From: Planctomycetota bacterium
GTDB taxonomy: Bacteria > Planctomycetota > Phycisphaerae > Tepidisphaerales > Tepidisphaeraceae
Assembly: GCA_029777755.1 (NCBI GenBank)
Contig: JAKORQ010000075.1
Span: 1-11,428, forward strand
Direction of reading: 5' to 3'
DNA length: 11,428 nucleotides
The position numbers and the translations under genes were made by a program. The notes beneath the pieces were generated by a model. The model had not been told where the DNA came from. It saw nothing but the letters and a program-made list of their open reading frames with translations, and ran no database searches. Below, one piece after another: positions 1 through 5,942 of the stretch. How positions within the stretch are numbered: position 1 is the first letter of the stretch; each line of letters begins with the position of its first letter.

Positions 1-1977
1 CTGTCTCCCAACGTTCCTGATGAGGCTGGGCAGGTGCTGTCCAGCATCACCGAGCCATCCGCGCTGGCCGACTTCCTCGCCGCCAACCTGCAGGCCGACA
101 TCCACGACAAGCAGCAGATGCTGGAGGAGCTGGATGTCATAGTGCGCCTGCAGATGCTGGCTTCGCGCCTGGCAACGCAACTGGACGTGCTGGAACTGCA
201 GAACAAGATCCAGAACCAGGTGAAGGAGAACATCGACAAGAGCCAGCGCCGCTACTACCTGCAGGAGCAGATGAAGGCCATCCGCAAGGAGCTGGGCGAA
301 ACCGAAGGCACCGGGGCATCGGAGATCGAGCAGATGCGCCAGAAGCTGGAGGCCGCCAAGCCCCCGGAAAACGTCATGAAGGAGGCCATGCGCGAGCTGT
401 CGCGCCTTGAGGCAATACCTTCTGCCTCCCCCGAGTATGGCGTCATCCGCACGTACCTGCAGATCCTCTCCGAACTGCCCTGGTCGGTGATGACTGAGGA
501 CAAGCTGGACCTCCAGGAGGCCCGGCGAATCCTCGATCGCGACCACCATGACCTGGACAAGGTCAAGCGTCGCATCATCGAGTATCTGGCAGTGCGCAAG
601 CTCAAGCCCGAGGGTGGCGGCGCCATCCTCTGCTTTGTCGGGCCCCCGGGCGTCGGCAAGACGTCGCTGGGCAAGAGCATCGCCGAGGCGATCGGGCGCA
701 AGTTCATCCGCGTGGCATTGGGCGGCGTGCGCGATGAGGCCGATATCCGAGGCCATCGCCGTACGTACATTGGCTCGATGCCCGGACGAATCATCGCGGA
801 GATCCGCAAGGCCGGCTCGCGCAACCCGCTGATGATGCTGGATGAGATCGACAAGCTCGGCTCCGACTTCCGCGGCGATCCCGCCTCAGCCCTGCTGGAA
901 GTGCTGGACCCGGCGCAGAACCACACGTTCACCGACCACTATCTGGACGTGCCGTTCGACCTGTCGCAGGTGCTGTTCATCGCGACGGCCAACACCATGG
1001 ACACGGTTCCGCCGGCGTTGCGCGACCGCATGGAGGTCATCGAAATCCCCGGCTATACCCAAAGCGACAAGCTGCATATCGCTCGGCGATATCTGGTGCC
1101 GAGGCAGCTTGAGATGAACGGCTTGAAGCGCCGGCAGGCAAAGTTCACGACAGAGGCGCTCAAGTGGGTCATCGAGGGTTACACCCGCGAGGCAGGCGTC
1201 CGGAACCTGGAGCGTGCCCTGGGGTCGCTGGCGCGTGCGGTGGCGGCCGACGTGGTAAACGAGAAGTACGAACGGATAACGATCGACAGAGACAAGGTCA
1301 CGGAGATCCTCGGCCCGCGCAAGTACGAGCCGGAACTGGCCGCCAGGACCAGCGTCCCTGGCGTGGCGACCGGCATGGCGTATACACCCGTGGGCGGAGA
1401 GATCCTCTTCATCGAGGCTACCGCCATGCCCGGCAAGGGGCACATCACCCTCACCGGGCAGATTGGCGACGTGATGAAAGAGTCGGCCACGGCCGCATTT
1501 ACGCTCGTTCGGTCGCGTGCAGCCAAGCTGGGGATCGATCCCAAGGTCTTCTCGGAGAGCGATTTCCACATTCATGTACCCGCCGGCGCCATCCCCAAGG
1601 ATGGGCCGTCGGCCGGCGTGGCCATGTTCAGCGCCCTGGCGTCGCTGCTGCTCAATCGCCCGGTGCGCCACGACCTGGCGATGACCGGCGAGATTACGCT
1701 GCGCGGGCTGGTGCTGCCGATCGGTGGACTGAAGGAGAAGACGCTTGCCGCTAAGCGGGCCGGCATCCGCCAGGTGATCGTACCCAAGAGGAATGAGAAG
1801 GATCTGCCTGATATACCGGCGGAAGTCCGCTCGACTCTGAAGTTCCACTTGGTCAACGATATCGATGAGGTGCTCCGCCTGGCCCTCGAGCCTGACAAGA
1901 TGGCCAGGAATGAGCGGGCGAAGTCAAAGAAGACAGGTAACAACTCCAGCAGGAGCAAGACAGCCAGGAAGCGGTAG
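1..1977 (+). CDS. lon: ATP-dependent protease Lon, 5'-partial (C-terminal ~658 residues)
   Basis: Lon is a cytoplasmic AAA+ serine protease that unfolds and degrades damaged and regulatory proteins. The frame is open from the first base, so the gene enters from outside the window; against E. coli Lon about 140 N-terminal residues are missing. The visible order is: end of the substrate-binding N domain and coiled coil (to about base 480), AAA+ module, then the Lon protease domain. Walker A is GPPGVGKTS (bases 640-666, Lys codon 658-660) and Walker B is MMLDEIDK (from base 832, LDEID 838-852). The catalytic dyad is intact: Ser at 1609-1611 in PKDGPSAG and Lys at 1738-1740 in GGLKEK. The protein ends in a basic tail of about 25 residues (ARNERAKSKK...KTARKR) past the usual Lon C-terminus. 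The stop is TAG at 1975, and a STAS gene begins 11 nt later, suggesting cotranscription. The identification is secure; only the start lies out of view. Confidence 0.98.
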   Translation: MSPNVPDEAGQVLSSITEPSALADFLAANLQADIHDKQQMLEELDVIVRLQMLASRLATQLDVLELQNKIQNQVKENIDKSQRRYYLQEQMKAIRKELGETEGTGASEIEQMRQKLEAAKPPENVMKEAMRELSRLEAIPSASPEYGVIRTYLQILSELPWSVMTEDKLDLQEARRILDRDHHDLDKVKRRIIEYLAVRKLKPEGGGAILCFVGPPGVGKTSLGKSIAEAIGRKFIRVALGGVRDEADIRGHRRTYIGSMPGRIIAEIRKAGSRNPLMMLDEIDKLGSDFRGDPASALLEVLDPAQNHTFTDHYLDVPFDLSQVLFIATANTMDTVPPALRDRMEVIEIPGYTQSDKLHIARRYLVPRQLEMNGLKRRQAKFTTEALKWVIEGYTREAGVRNLERALGSLARAVAADVVNEKYERITIDRDKVTEILGPRKYEPELAARTSVPGVATGMAYTPVGGEILFIEATAMPGKGHITLTGQIGDVMKESATAAFTLVRSRAAKLGIDPKVFSESDFHIHVPAGAIPKDGPSAGVAMFSALASLLLNRPVRHDLAMTGEITLRGLVLPIGGLKEKTLAAKRAGIRQVIVPKRNEKDLPDIPAEVRSTLKFHLVNDIDEVLRLALEPDKMARNERAKSKKTGNNSSRSKTARKR

Positions 1978-1988
1978 AAGGGTTATCA

Positions 1989-2333
1989 ATGGAAGGACTG
2001 CTGATACAGGAGATTGGTGATTACACCATCGTGGAGTTCTATGACAGCTCACTGATGGACCCTACCCAGTTGGACCCTCTGGGTAAGCGCCTCTATAGGC
2101 TGATCGACGAGGAAGACCGCCGGAAGATCGTGCTGGATTTCGGTCGCGTGCAGTACATCTCCAGCCAGTTCATCGGCATCCTGCTGGCGATGAACAAGAA
2201 GCTTTCCGAGCTGCCGCGCAGCCGTCTGGTGCTGTGCAATGTGGGACCGCGGCTGGCCGAGCTGCTGAAGATCACGCGCCTGGACAAGATCCTGACCATC
2301 AAGCCCACTCAGAGCGAAGCCACCCGCGACTAA
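1989..2333 (+). CDS. STAS-domain protein, anti-sigma factor antagonist (SpoIIAA-like)
   Basis: A 114-residue single-domain STAS protein. Family members are small cytoplasmic switches that bind an anti-sigma kinase or other partner and are turned off by serine phosphorylation. The order fits: an N-terminal strand pair (IQEIGDYTIVEF, 6-17), helix (26-40), strand KIVLDFGRVQYISS (46-59), helix FIGILLAMNKKL (61-72), strand RLVLCNVGP (79-87) and a final helix LAELLKITRLDKIL (89-102). Aligned to SpoIIAA, Ser59 of YISSQFIG falls on the phospho-acceptor Ser58 of FMDSSGLG; Ser58 here replaces an Asp. The shine-dalgarno GAAGGG (1977-1982) lies 6 nt before the ATG and overlaps the lon stop region. The gene sits between lon and a tandem ACT gene with short gaps, so an operon is likely. 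No cognate kinase, anti-sigma factor, phosphatase or sigma factor is in the window, so the pathway is unknown. The domain call is firm; a role in sigma-factor control is only inference. Confidence 0.88.
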   Translation: MEGLLIQEIGDYTIVEFYDSSLMDPTQLDPLGKRLYRLIDEEDRRKIVLDFGRVQYISSQFIGILLAMNKKLSELPRSRLVLCNVGPRLAELLKITRLDKILTIKPTQSEATRD

Positions 2334-2347
2334 GGGAGGATACAAGA

Positions 2348-2812
2348 ATGGCAACCGTGCAGCTCCAGACCCAGTTCAGCGTTTTCCTGGTCAATAAGCC
2401 GGGCGTCCTGGCACAAGTCACCAAGGCGCTGGCGGATGCGAAAGTGAATATCGCCGCCATGACGCTGGTGGATTCGCAGGAGCATGGCGTGCTGCGGATC
2501 GTGTCGAACGATCCTGATCACGCCCAGCGAGCCCTGCAGGCCCTCAACCTGCCGATGACCCAGACGGAGGTGATCTGCATCGAGATGTCAAATCGGCCCG
2601 GGGCACTGGCCGATGTTGCGCAACTGCTGGGCACGAACCACATAAACATCAACTACGCCTACGTGACCAGCGGTGCGCCGGGAGGAAAGACCACCGGCGT
2701 GTTCAAGGTTGCCGACCAGAACAAGGCACTCAAGCTACTTTCTGCCCAGGTCAATAAGCAGGGTAAGGGAAAAGAAGCGGCGACGAACCGCAAAGCGCGC
2801 GGCCGGCGCTGA
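2348..2812 (+). CDS. tandem ACT-domain protein (probable amino-acid-binding regulator)
   Basis: A 154-residue protein made of two ACT domains and a short basic tail. ACT domains bind amino acids or similar small ligands and usually regulate an enzyme or transcription. Domain 1 (about residues 8-70) has the signature NKPGVLAQVTKALADAKVNI, and domain 2 (about 75-135) has NRPGALADVAQLLGTNHINI; the PG in each loop is the typical ligand-site turn. No catalytic or HTH domain is fused. The tail (NKQGKGKEAATNRKARGRR) is Lys/Arg rich. The ATG at 2348 is chosen because GGGAGGA (2334-2340) lies 7 nt upstream; the frame opens further at 2234 but that start would run deep into the STAS gene and has no such site. 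It follows the STAS gene by 14 nt. It resembles stand-alone double-ACT proteins (COG4747-like), which in some bacteria sit beside phenylacetate-CoA ligase, but no such gene is here. The ligand is unknown. Confidence 0.88.
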   Translation: MATVQLQTQFSVFLVNKPGVLAQVTKALADAKVNIAAMTLVDSQEHGVLRIVSNDPDHAQRALQALNLPMTQTEVICIEMSNRPGALADVAQLLGTNHININYAYVTSGAPGGKTTGVFKVADQNKALKLLSAQVNKQGKGKEAATNRKARGRR

Positions 2813-2865
2813 CCTGTTGGCCGCCGGCGCAGCGCAAGCTCGTGCGGCAAACCTGCTTCCGCATG
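2802..2865 (+). terminator. possible weak terminator hairpins between convergent genes
   Basis: Two inverted repeats sit at the end of the lon-STAS-ACT unit. The first pairs GCCGGCG (2802-2808) with CGCCGGC (2822-2828) around the ACT stop codon. The second pairs CGTGCGG (2841-2847) with CCGCATG (2859-2865), including one G-T wobble. Neither is followed by a T run on either strand, so a classical intrinsic terminator is not shown; they may end transcription only weakly or be chance in GC-rich sequence. Confidence 0.22.
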
Positions 2866-2901
2866 GCGGTCCGTGTAGCCAGGCTGTAGCTGAATCGAAT
2901 C

Positions 2902-3300
2902 TCAGGACTGATTCTGCTGCTGCGGGGCGGGGGTGGCTTCCTCGATGTCCGGCTCTTCAGGGGTTTCGGCCATATCGGCGACATCGCCTGCATCGTCGTC
3001 GATGACCGCCCCGGTGGCTTCCGCCAGCTTCTGCTTCATCATCCGCCCCACCTTGAACTTGACTGTCCTCTTCTCGGGAACGCTCACAGGTTCAAGGGTC
3101 TTGGGATTCTGGGCACGGCGGGCCTTGCGCACCTTGGTTTCAAAGACACCAAAGTCGCGAAACTCCAGACGGTTACCCCGACCGAGTTCGCCAATCACCT
3201 CATCCAGGAACTGCTGCACCACTCGCTTTACCTGGACACGGCGCTGCCCGGTTCGATCGGCGATCCGATCAATCAGTTCCTTCTTGGTGATGGTTGCCAT
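2902..3300 (-). CDS. HU/IHF-family DNA-binding protein with acidic C-terminal extension
   Basis: A 132-residue nucleoid-associated protein that should bend and compact DNA as a dimer. The HU core spans about residues 1-95: helices MATITKKELIDRIADRTG and VQVKRVVQQFLDEVIGEL, the strand motif NRLEFRDFGVFETKVRKARR (43-62), the DNA-binding arm with NPKT (65-68) and its intercalating Pro66, and the return strand VPEKRTVKFKVG. The usual glycine after NPKT is replaced by Leu. HU proteins normally end near residue 90; here a 36-residue tail (97-132) contains 11 Asp/Glu and no Lys/Arg, then ends PAPQQQNQS. The ATG at 3300 has GAGGA 7 nt upstream. The gene is convergent with the lon operon. Basic tails on HU are known in some bacteria; an acidic one is less expected. 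Whether it is HU-like or IHF-like in specificity cannot be told. Confidence 0.95.
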   Translation of the reverse strand: MATITKKELIDRIADRTGQRRVQVKRVVQQFLDEVIGELGRGNRLEFRDFGVFETKVRKARRAQNPKTLEPVSVPEKRTVKFKVGRMMKQKLAEATGAVIDDDAGDVADMAETPEEPDIEEATPAPQQQNQS

Positions 3301-3349
3301 GATGTAATCCTCGATCGGCTTAAAACATGATAGGCAACAGACTTAAATT

Positions 3350-3378
3350 ACTATGACGATTTAGGAAGCGAAAAGCAA
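3350..3378 (-). promoter_or_regulatory. candidate sigma70-type promoter for the HU gene
   Basis: Read on the minus strand, TTGCTT (3373-3378) is followed after 17 nt by CATAGT (3350-3355). The spacing is ideal and the -10 matches 4 of 6 consensus bases, the -35 only 3 of 6. It would start transcription near 3343, about 40 nt before the HU ATG. The surrounding sequence is locally AT-rich, as expected of a promoter. It is a plausible but unproven site. Confidence 0.35.
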
Positions 3379-3910
3379 GAGGCAAACTGATGCGTACCAG
3401 GGTGAGCCGTATGGTCGCTATCGCGCAAACCCTGTATAGCAAAGCCTTTAGCCGCCCAAATTGTCACCTGGCCGCCTGTTGCAATGCTCCAGCCTCAAGT
3501 AATGTAAGCACCTAAATTAGCGGCACTTATGCTAATGCAGCACACGCTTGTCCGCGAACAGCATATAACCGTCGCGCCATACCATACCCTTTTCTACCGC
3601 TGCGTGTGGTAGATTGCCAGCGTAATGAAGGCGCGCCAGCGCCCTGCCGCGTGTGCATGCGCGTTTTGCGAATATCGCCCACGACCGTTGGCAGCGCTCA
3701 CGGATCTGCGACTATCCATCGCCGCTTCTACGCGTTCCCGGGTGCGCCGGCATGAGCTGTCAGCGACCAGAGTAAGCCCTGCCCCATCAAGGACGCACCA
3801 TAGCCACCTTGCCCTTCCCCAAGCTCCCCTCATAGCGACACTGTATTTGCCATCAATATAGCAAACGTCGCTTGCCGCAACACACGATATGATGTCGGTT
3901 CGCGACCCAA
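3379..3910. other. gene-poor intergenic region (no supported gene; two hairpins)
   Basis: This stretch lies between the HU promoter area and the end of the PAP2 gene. Open frames exist on both strands (3625-3861 plus; 3594-4010 minus), but their products are rich in Arg, Ser and Cys, lack domains or a ribosome site, and the minus one runs into the PAP2 gene in another frame; I treat them as spurious. Two structures stand out. TCTACCGC (3593-3600) pairs with GTGGTAGA (3606-3613) over a 5-nt loop. AGCGAC (3834-3839) pairs with GTCGCT (3867-3872), enclosing TTTGC (3846-3850) and GCAAA (3861-3865). The second could mark the end of the PAP2 transcript, though it lacks a U tract. I do not recognise RNase P RNA, SRP RNA, tmRNA or a tRNA. 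Confidence 0.5.
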
Positions 3911-4630
3911 TCAAACCACCGCATCTGATGGCTGCTCTACCGCTCCGCGCTTCTGGAGGTATGCCGCGACAAGCCAGCAGATGACCGCCCACGATCCGCC
4001 GGCCGCCCATCCGGCCAGCACGTCCGTGGGATAGTGCACGCCCAGGTAGACTCGGCTCAAGCCAACCAGGCCGGTGACTAAGGCTGCTACGGCAACACAG
4101 TAGATTCGCGTGGCGGGATCCTTTACCGTTCGCGCCAGCAAGGCCCCCATGGTGAGGTAAACGGCAGCCGAGATCATGCTATGGCCTGAGGGGAAGCTGT
4201 GCGTGTAGACATTGGAGAGGTGCGGCACCAGGTCCGGGCGCTCCCGTTGGAACATCTCCTTGAGCAATGTGCTCAAGAGCAATCCGCCTATGGACGCGGC
4301 CAGCACAAACAGCGCCGTTCGCTGGCGATTTTCGAGCAGGAGAAATCCGCAGACGGCAGCGATGGCGAGAGTGATGACAATGACGCCGCCTAGGGCCGTG
4401 AGGTCACGCCCCATCTCCTCCAGCCACGGCGGGCCGATGGGATCAGATGGATCCTCAGGATTACGCATGATCGTGATGGCCCAGTGATCGAAGCGCTGAG
4501 TTTCGCCTTCAACCACCTCGCCGGCGATCTCGACGAATGACCATACCCCCACTACCAGCACCAGCAGCGGGATCATGATTGCCAGTTCATTGAGACGGAA
4601 GCGCGCAAGTAGTTCCCGAAGACCGCTCAT
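3911..4630 (-). CDS. PAP2-family membrane phosphatase
   Basis: A 239-residue integral membrane protein of the type 2 phosphatidic acid phosphatase family. Members dephosphorylate lipid phosphates such as phosphatidate or undecaprenyl pyrophosphate at the outer face of the inner membrane. The three catalytic motifs are present: K124-EMFQRE-R131-P132, P147-S148-G149-H150, and S192-R193 ... H199 ... D203 (SRVYLGVHYPTD). Hydrophobic segments lie near 17-37, 80-99, 105-123, 152-168, 175-195 and 205-224, giving the usual six-span layout, with a periplasmic loop around 40-78. The frame stays open to an ATG at 4711, but that start would put the tRNA terminator inside the gene, so the ATG at 4630 is preferred; it has no strong ribosome site, so the start is only fairly sure. 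Substrate cannot be assigned: undecaprenyl pyrophosphate recycling (BcrC/PgpB-like) is a reasonable guess. A terminator and tRNA-Glu lie just upstream on the same strand. Confidence 0.9.
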   Translation of the reverse strand: MSGLRELLARFRLNELAIMIPLLVLVVGVWSFVEIAGEVVEGETQRFDHWAITIMRNPEDPSDPIGPPWLEEMGRDLTALGGVIVITLAIAAVCGFLLLENRQRTALFVLAASIGGLLLSTLLKEMFQRERPDLVPHLSNVYTHSFPSGHSMISAAVYLTMGALLARTVKDPATRIYCVAVAALVTGLVGLSRVYLGVHYPTDVLAGWAAGGSWAVICWLVAAYLQKRGAVEQPSDAVV

Positions 4631-4671
4631 GCGTGACCATTGTAACAATTGAGCCTGCCGCCGTGCGCGCA

Positions 4672-4701
4672 GCAAGAAGCCCGGTTTGCACCGGGCTTTT
4701 T
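4672..4701 (-). terminator. hairpin terminator following tRNA-Glu
   Basis: An 8-bp perfect stem, AAGCCCGG (4677-4684) with CCGGGCTT (4691-4698), closes a 6-nt loop. It lies 20 nt beyond the 3' end of tRNA-Glu. On the minus strand the stem ends in TT then CTTGCT, a short U-rich run; on the plus strand it is followed by TTTTT (4697-4701), so it could work in both directions. The only transcript expected to end here is the tRNA, on the minus strand. Confidence 0.7.
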
Positions 4702-4718
4702 CCCAGGACATTTTGTAG

Positions 4719-4791
4719 TGACCCCAGCGGGATTCGAACCCGCGTTGCCGCCGTGAAAGGGCGGTGTCCTAGGCCTCTAGACGATGGGGCC
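4719..4791 (-). tRNA. tRNA-Glu, anticodon TTC
   Basis: All four arms fold. The acceptor stem is GGCCCCA (5' end at 4791) with TGGGGTC (4720-4726 as complement), including one G-U pair, and the discriminator A is at 4719. The D arm closely matches E. coli tRNA-Glu (TCGTCTAGAGGCC). The anticodon stem CCGCC/GGCGG encloses the loop CTTTCAC, giving anticodon TTC for glutamate. The T arm is GCGGG-TTCGAAT-CCCGC. The gene is 73 nt without a CCA end; the next bases are C-T-A, so CCA must be added enzymatically. It sits 65 nt after the metallophosphoesterase stop, with its own candidate promoter upstream and a hairpin terminator downstream. Confidence 0.97.
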
Positions 4792-4832
4792 AGAACTTCC
4801 TTCGGCGACTGCTGCCGCCGTGGGGACAGCAC

Positions 4833-4860
4833 ACTATGCAGATGTTTTCGCAATCGTCAA
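4833..4860 (-). promoter_or_regulatory. candidate promoter for tRNA-Glu
   Basis: On the minus strand TTGACG (4855-4860; 5 of 6 to the -35 consensus) is followed after 16 nt by CATAGT (4833-4838; 4 of 6). It would begin transcription near 4826, about 35 nt before the mature tRNA 5' end. The -35 overlaps the last codons and stop of the metallophosphoesterase gene. The same -10 hexamer, CATAGT, appears in the HU promoter candidate. Confidence 0.5.
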
Positions 4861-5786
4861 GATGCACGACGCGCAACCGGCTCTGCAGTGGCTGGAGTCA
4901 GCTCAAAAATGGTCACTTCCGGCCGACACCAGTCGCGATGACGCTGACCGTACGACAATCCGCGGTTCACGTAAAGGTGCCTTCCATTGATCGTGTACAG
5001 GCCGTGGGTGAAATGGCGGTACTTGTGCGGATATAGTCGCTGGCCAATCCTGCTGGTGGCGATCTGGCGGCCGTGGGTATGCCCGGTGAGCATCCATTGC
5101 CAGGGATACTCCAGAAGGCGCGTGACGTTGGCGGGATTGTGGACGAGGCACACCACCGGGTCCGTAGGCGACACCCCGGCAAAGGCTATGTCAGGCCTCA
5201 TCCAGCCTGCCCAATCATCATCCAACCCAACGAAAGTAAGGTGCTGGCGCGTGGCCGGATCGACCATCTTCCAACTCTCGTTGCGCAGCATCACGATGCC
5301 CTGCTGCTCCATGGCATTCTCGAGGAACTCCGCACGCCGGGCTCCGCGCCTGGTGATCGCCTTGCCATCCAGCCCGTAATCGTGATTGCCCATGATGGCG
5401 AGCGTGCCATGGGTGGGCTTGAGCTCCGCGAGCAACCGTGCGACGCGATGGGCATAGCGACGGCCGCCCATGAACAGGTCACCCGTCGCCACCACCACGG
5501 CCGGGCGCAGCTCGTTGATCCACTCGATGTACTGGTAGAGGTAGGTCTCCCAAACCACCGGCGAATAGTGCAGGTCGGAGATCTGCACGACCTTCATCCC
5601 GGCAAAGCTGGACGGCAACCCGGCCATGACCATGGGGTGATAGGTGAACTCAACCCAGCTGCGGTGCAGCGGCAAGGCATGCACGCCGGTGAGGCCAGTG
5701 TTTCCCATGAGCTGCCACAGGGCCCTGCGCCAACGCGACTGGTTCTCCCAGCGAGGTTTTTCAAGGTATCGGAGCAGTGATCTCAT
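4857..5786 (-). CDS. metallophosphoesterase (YkuE/YaeI-like calcineurin family)
   Basis: A 309-residue binuclear-metal phosphoesterase. All the metal and catalytic motifs of the calcineurin-like fold are visible: SDLH (D71, H73), GDL (D103), GNHD (N134, H135), the histidine of LVHNP (H216), and GHTH (H236, H238). The pattern of SDLHYSP, GNHDYG and a C-terminal GHTHGRQI followed by NRGL is that of the YkuE/YaeI group, in which some members hydrolyse membrane phospholipids or UDP-diacylglucosamine-like substrates; the usual GHTHGGQ has Arg in place of the second Gly here. There is no convincing N-terminal membrane span in the first 60 residues, unlike many relatives, so it may be cytoplasmic or peripheral. 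The ATG at 5786 has only a weak GAAG upstream. It lies behind a strong terminator (5856-5893), so it should have its own promoter, which I could not place. Substrate unknown. Confidence 0.92.
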   Translation of the reverse strand: MRSLLRYLEKPRWENQSRWRRALWQLMGNTGLTGVHALPLHRSWVEFTYHPMVMAGLPSSFAGMKVVQISDLHYSPVVWETYLYQYIEWINELRPAVVVATGDLFMGGRRYAHRVARLLAELKPTHGTLAIMGNHDYGLDGKAITRRGARRAEFLENAMEQQGIVMLRNESWKMVDPATRQHLTFVGLDDDWAGWMRPDIAFAGVSPTDPVVCLVHNPANVTRLLEYPWQWMLTGHTHGRQIATSRIGQRLYPHKYRHFTHGLYTINGRHLYVNRGLSYGQRHRDWCRPEVTIFELTPATAEPVARRAS

Positions 5787-5855
5787 GCGCTAACTTCAGG
5801 GCATTTGCAGAAACCAACAACGATCGCTGCTGGAACCTTAGGCATCAACGAAGGC

Positions 5856-5893
5856 AAAAAGCAGCGTTGCCGCGATGTTTAGTCGCGGCAACG
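5856..5893 (-). terminator. strong intrinsic terminator of the TPR-PpiD transcription unit
   Basis: Read on the minus strand, an 11-bp perfect GC-rich stem (CGTTGCCGCGA, complement of 5883-5893, with TCGCGGCAACG, complement of 5865-5875) encloses a 7-nt loop. After CTGC it runs into TTTTT (complement of 5856-5860). It begins about 50 nt after the stop of the PpiD-like gene, in the right direction to end that transcript. It also insulates the metallophosphoesterase gene downstream. Confidence 0.85.
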
Positions 5894-5942
5894 TTAGTAC
5901 GAATCACACACATCAATGTTTGCTGATTAACAGCCAATCAGA

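Noticed and set aside
2234..2347. Longer start for the ACT protein at 2234
   Set aside because: It would overlap the STAS gene by 100 nt and lacks the clear GGGAGGA site that precedes the ATG at 2348; the ACT domain begins right after 2348.
3625..3861. 78-residue plus-strand ORF
   Set aside because: No ribosome site, no recognisable fold, composition typical of random GC-rich frames.
3594..4010. 138-residue minus-strand ORF
   Set aside because: Its start lies inside the PAP2 gene in another frame, its composition is Arg/Ser/Gly/Cys rich, and it shows no domain or ribosome site.
4719..4791. tRNA-Glu as an integration site for a mobile element
   Set aside because: No integrase and no repeat of the tRNA 3' end is visible in the window; the neighbours look like ordinary chromosomal genes.
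4587..4853. 88-residue minus-strand ORF across the tRNA
   Set aside because: It runs through tRNA-Glu and the terminator, so it is a chance open frame.
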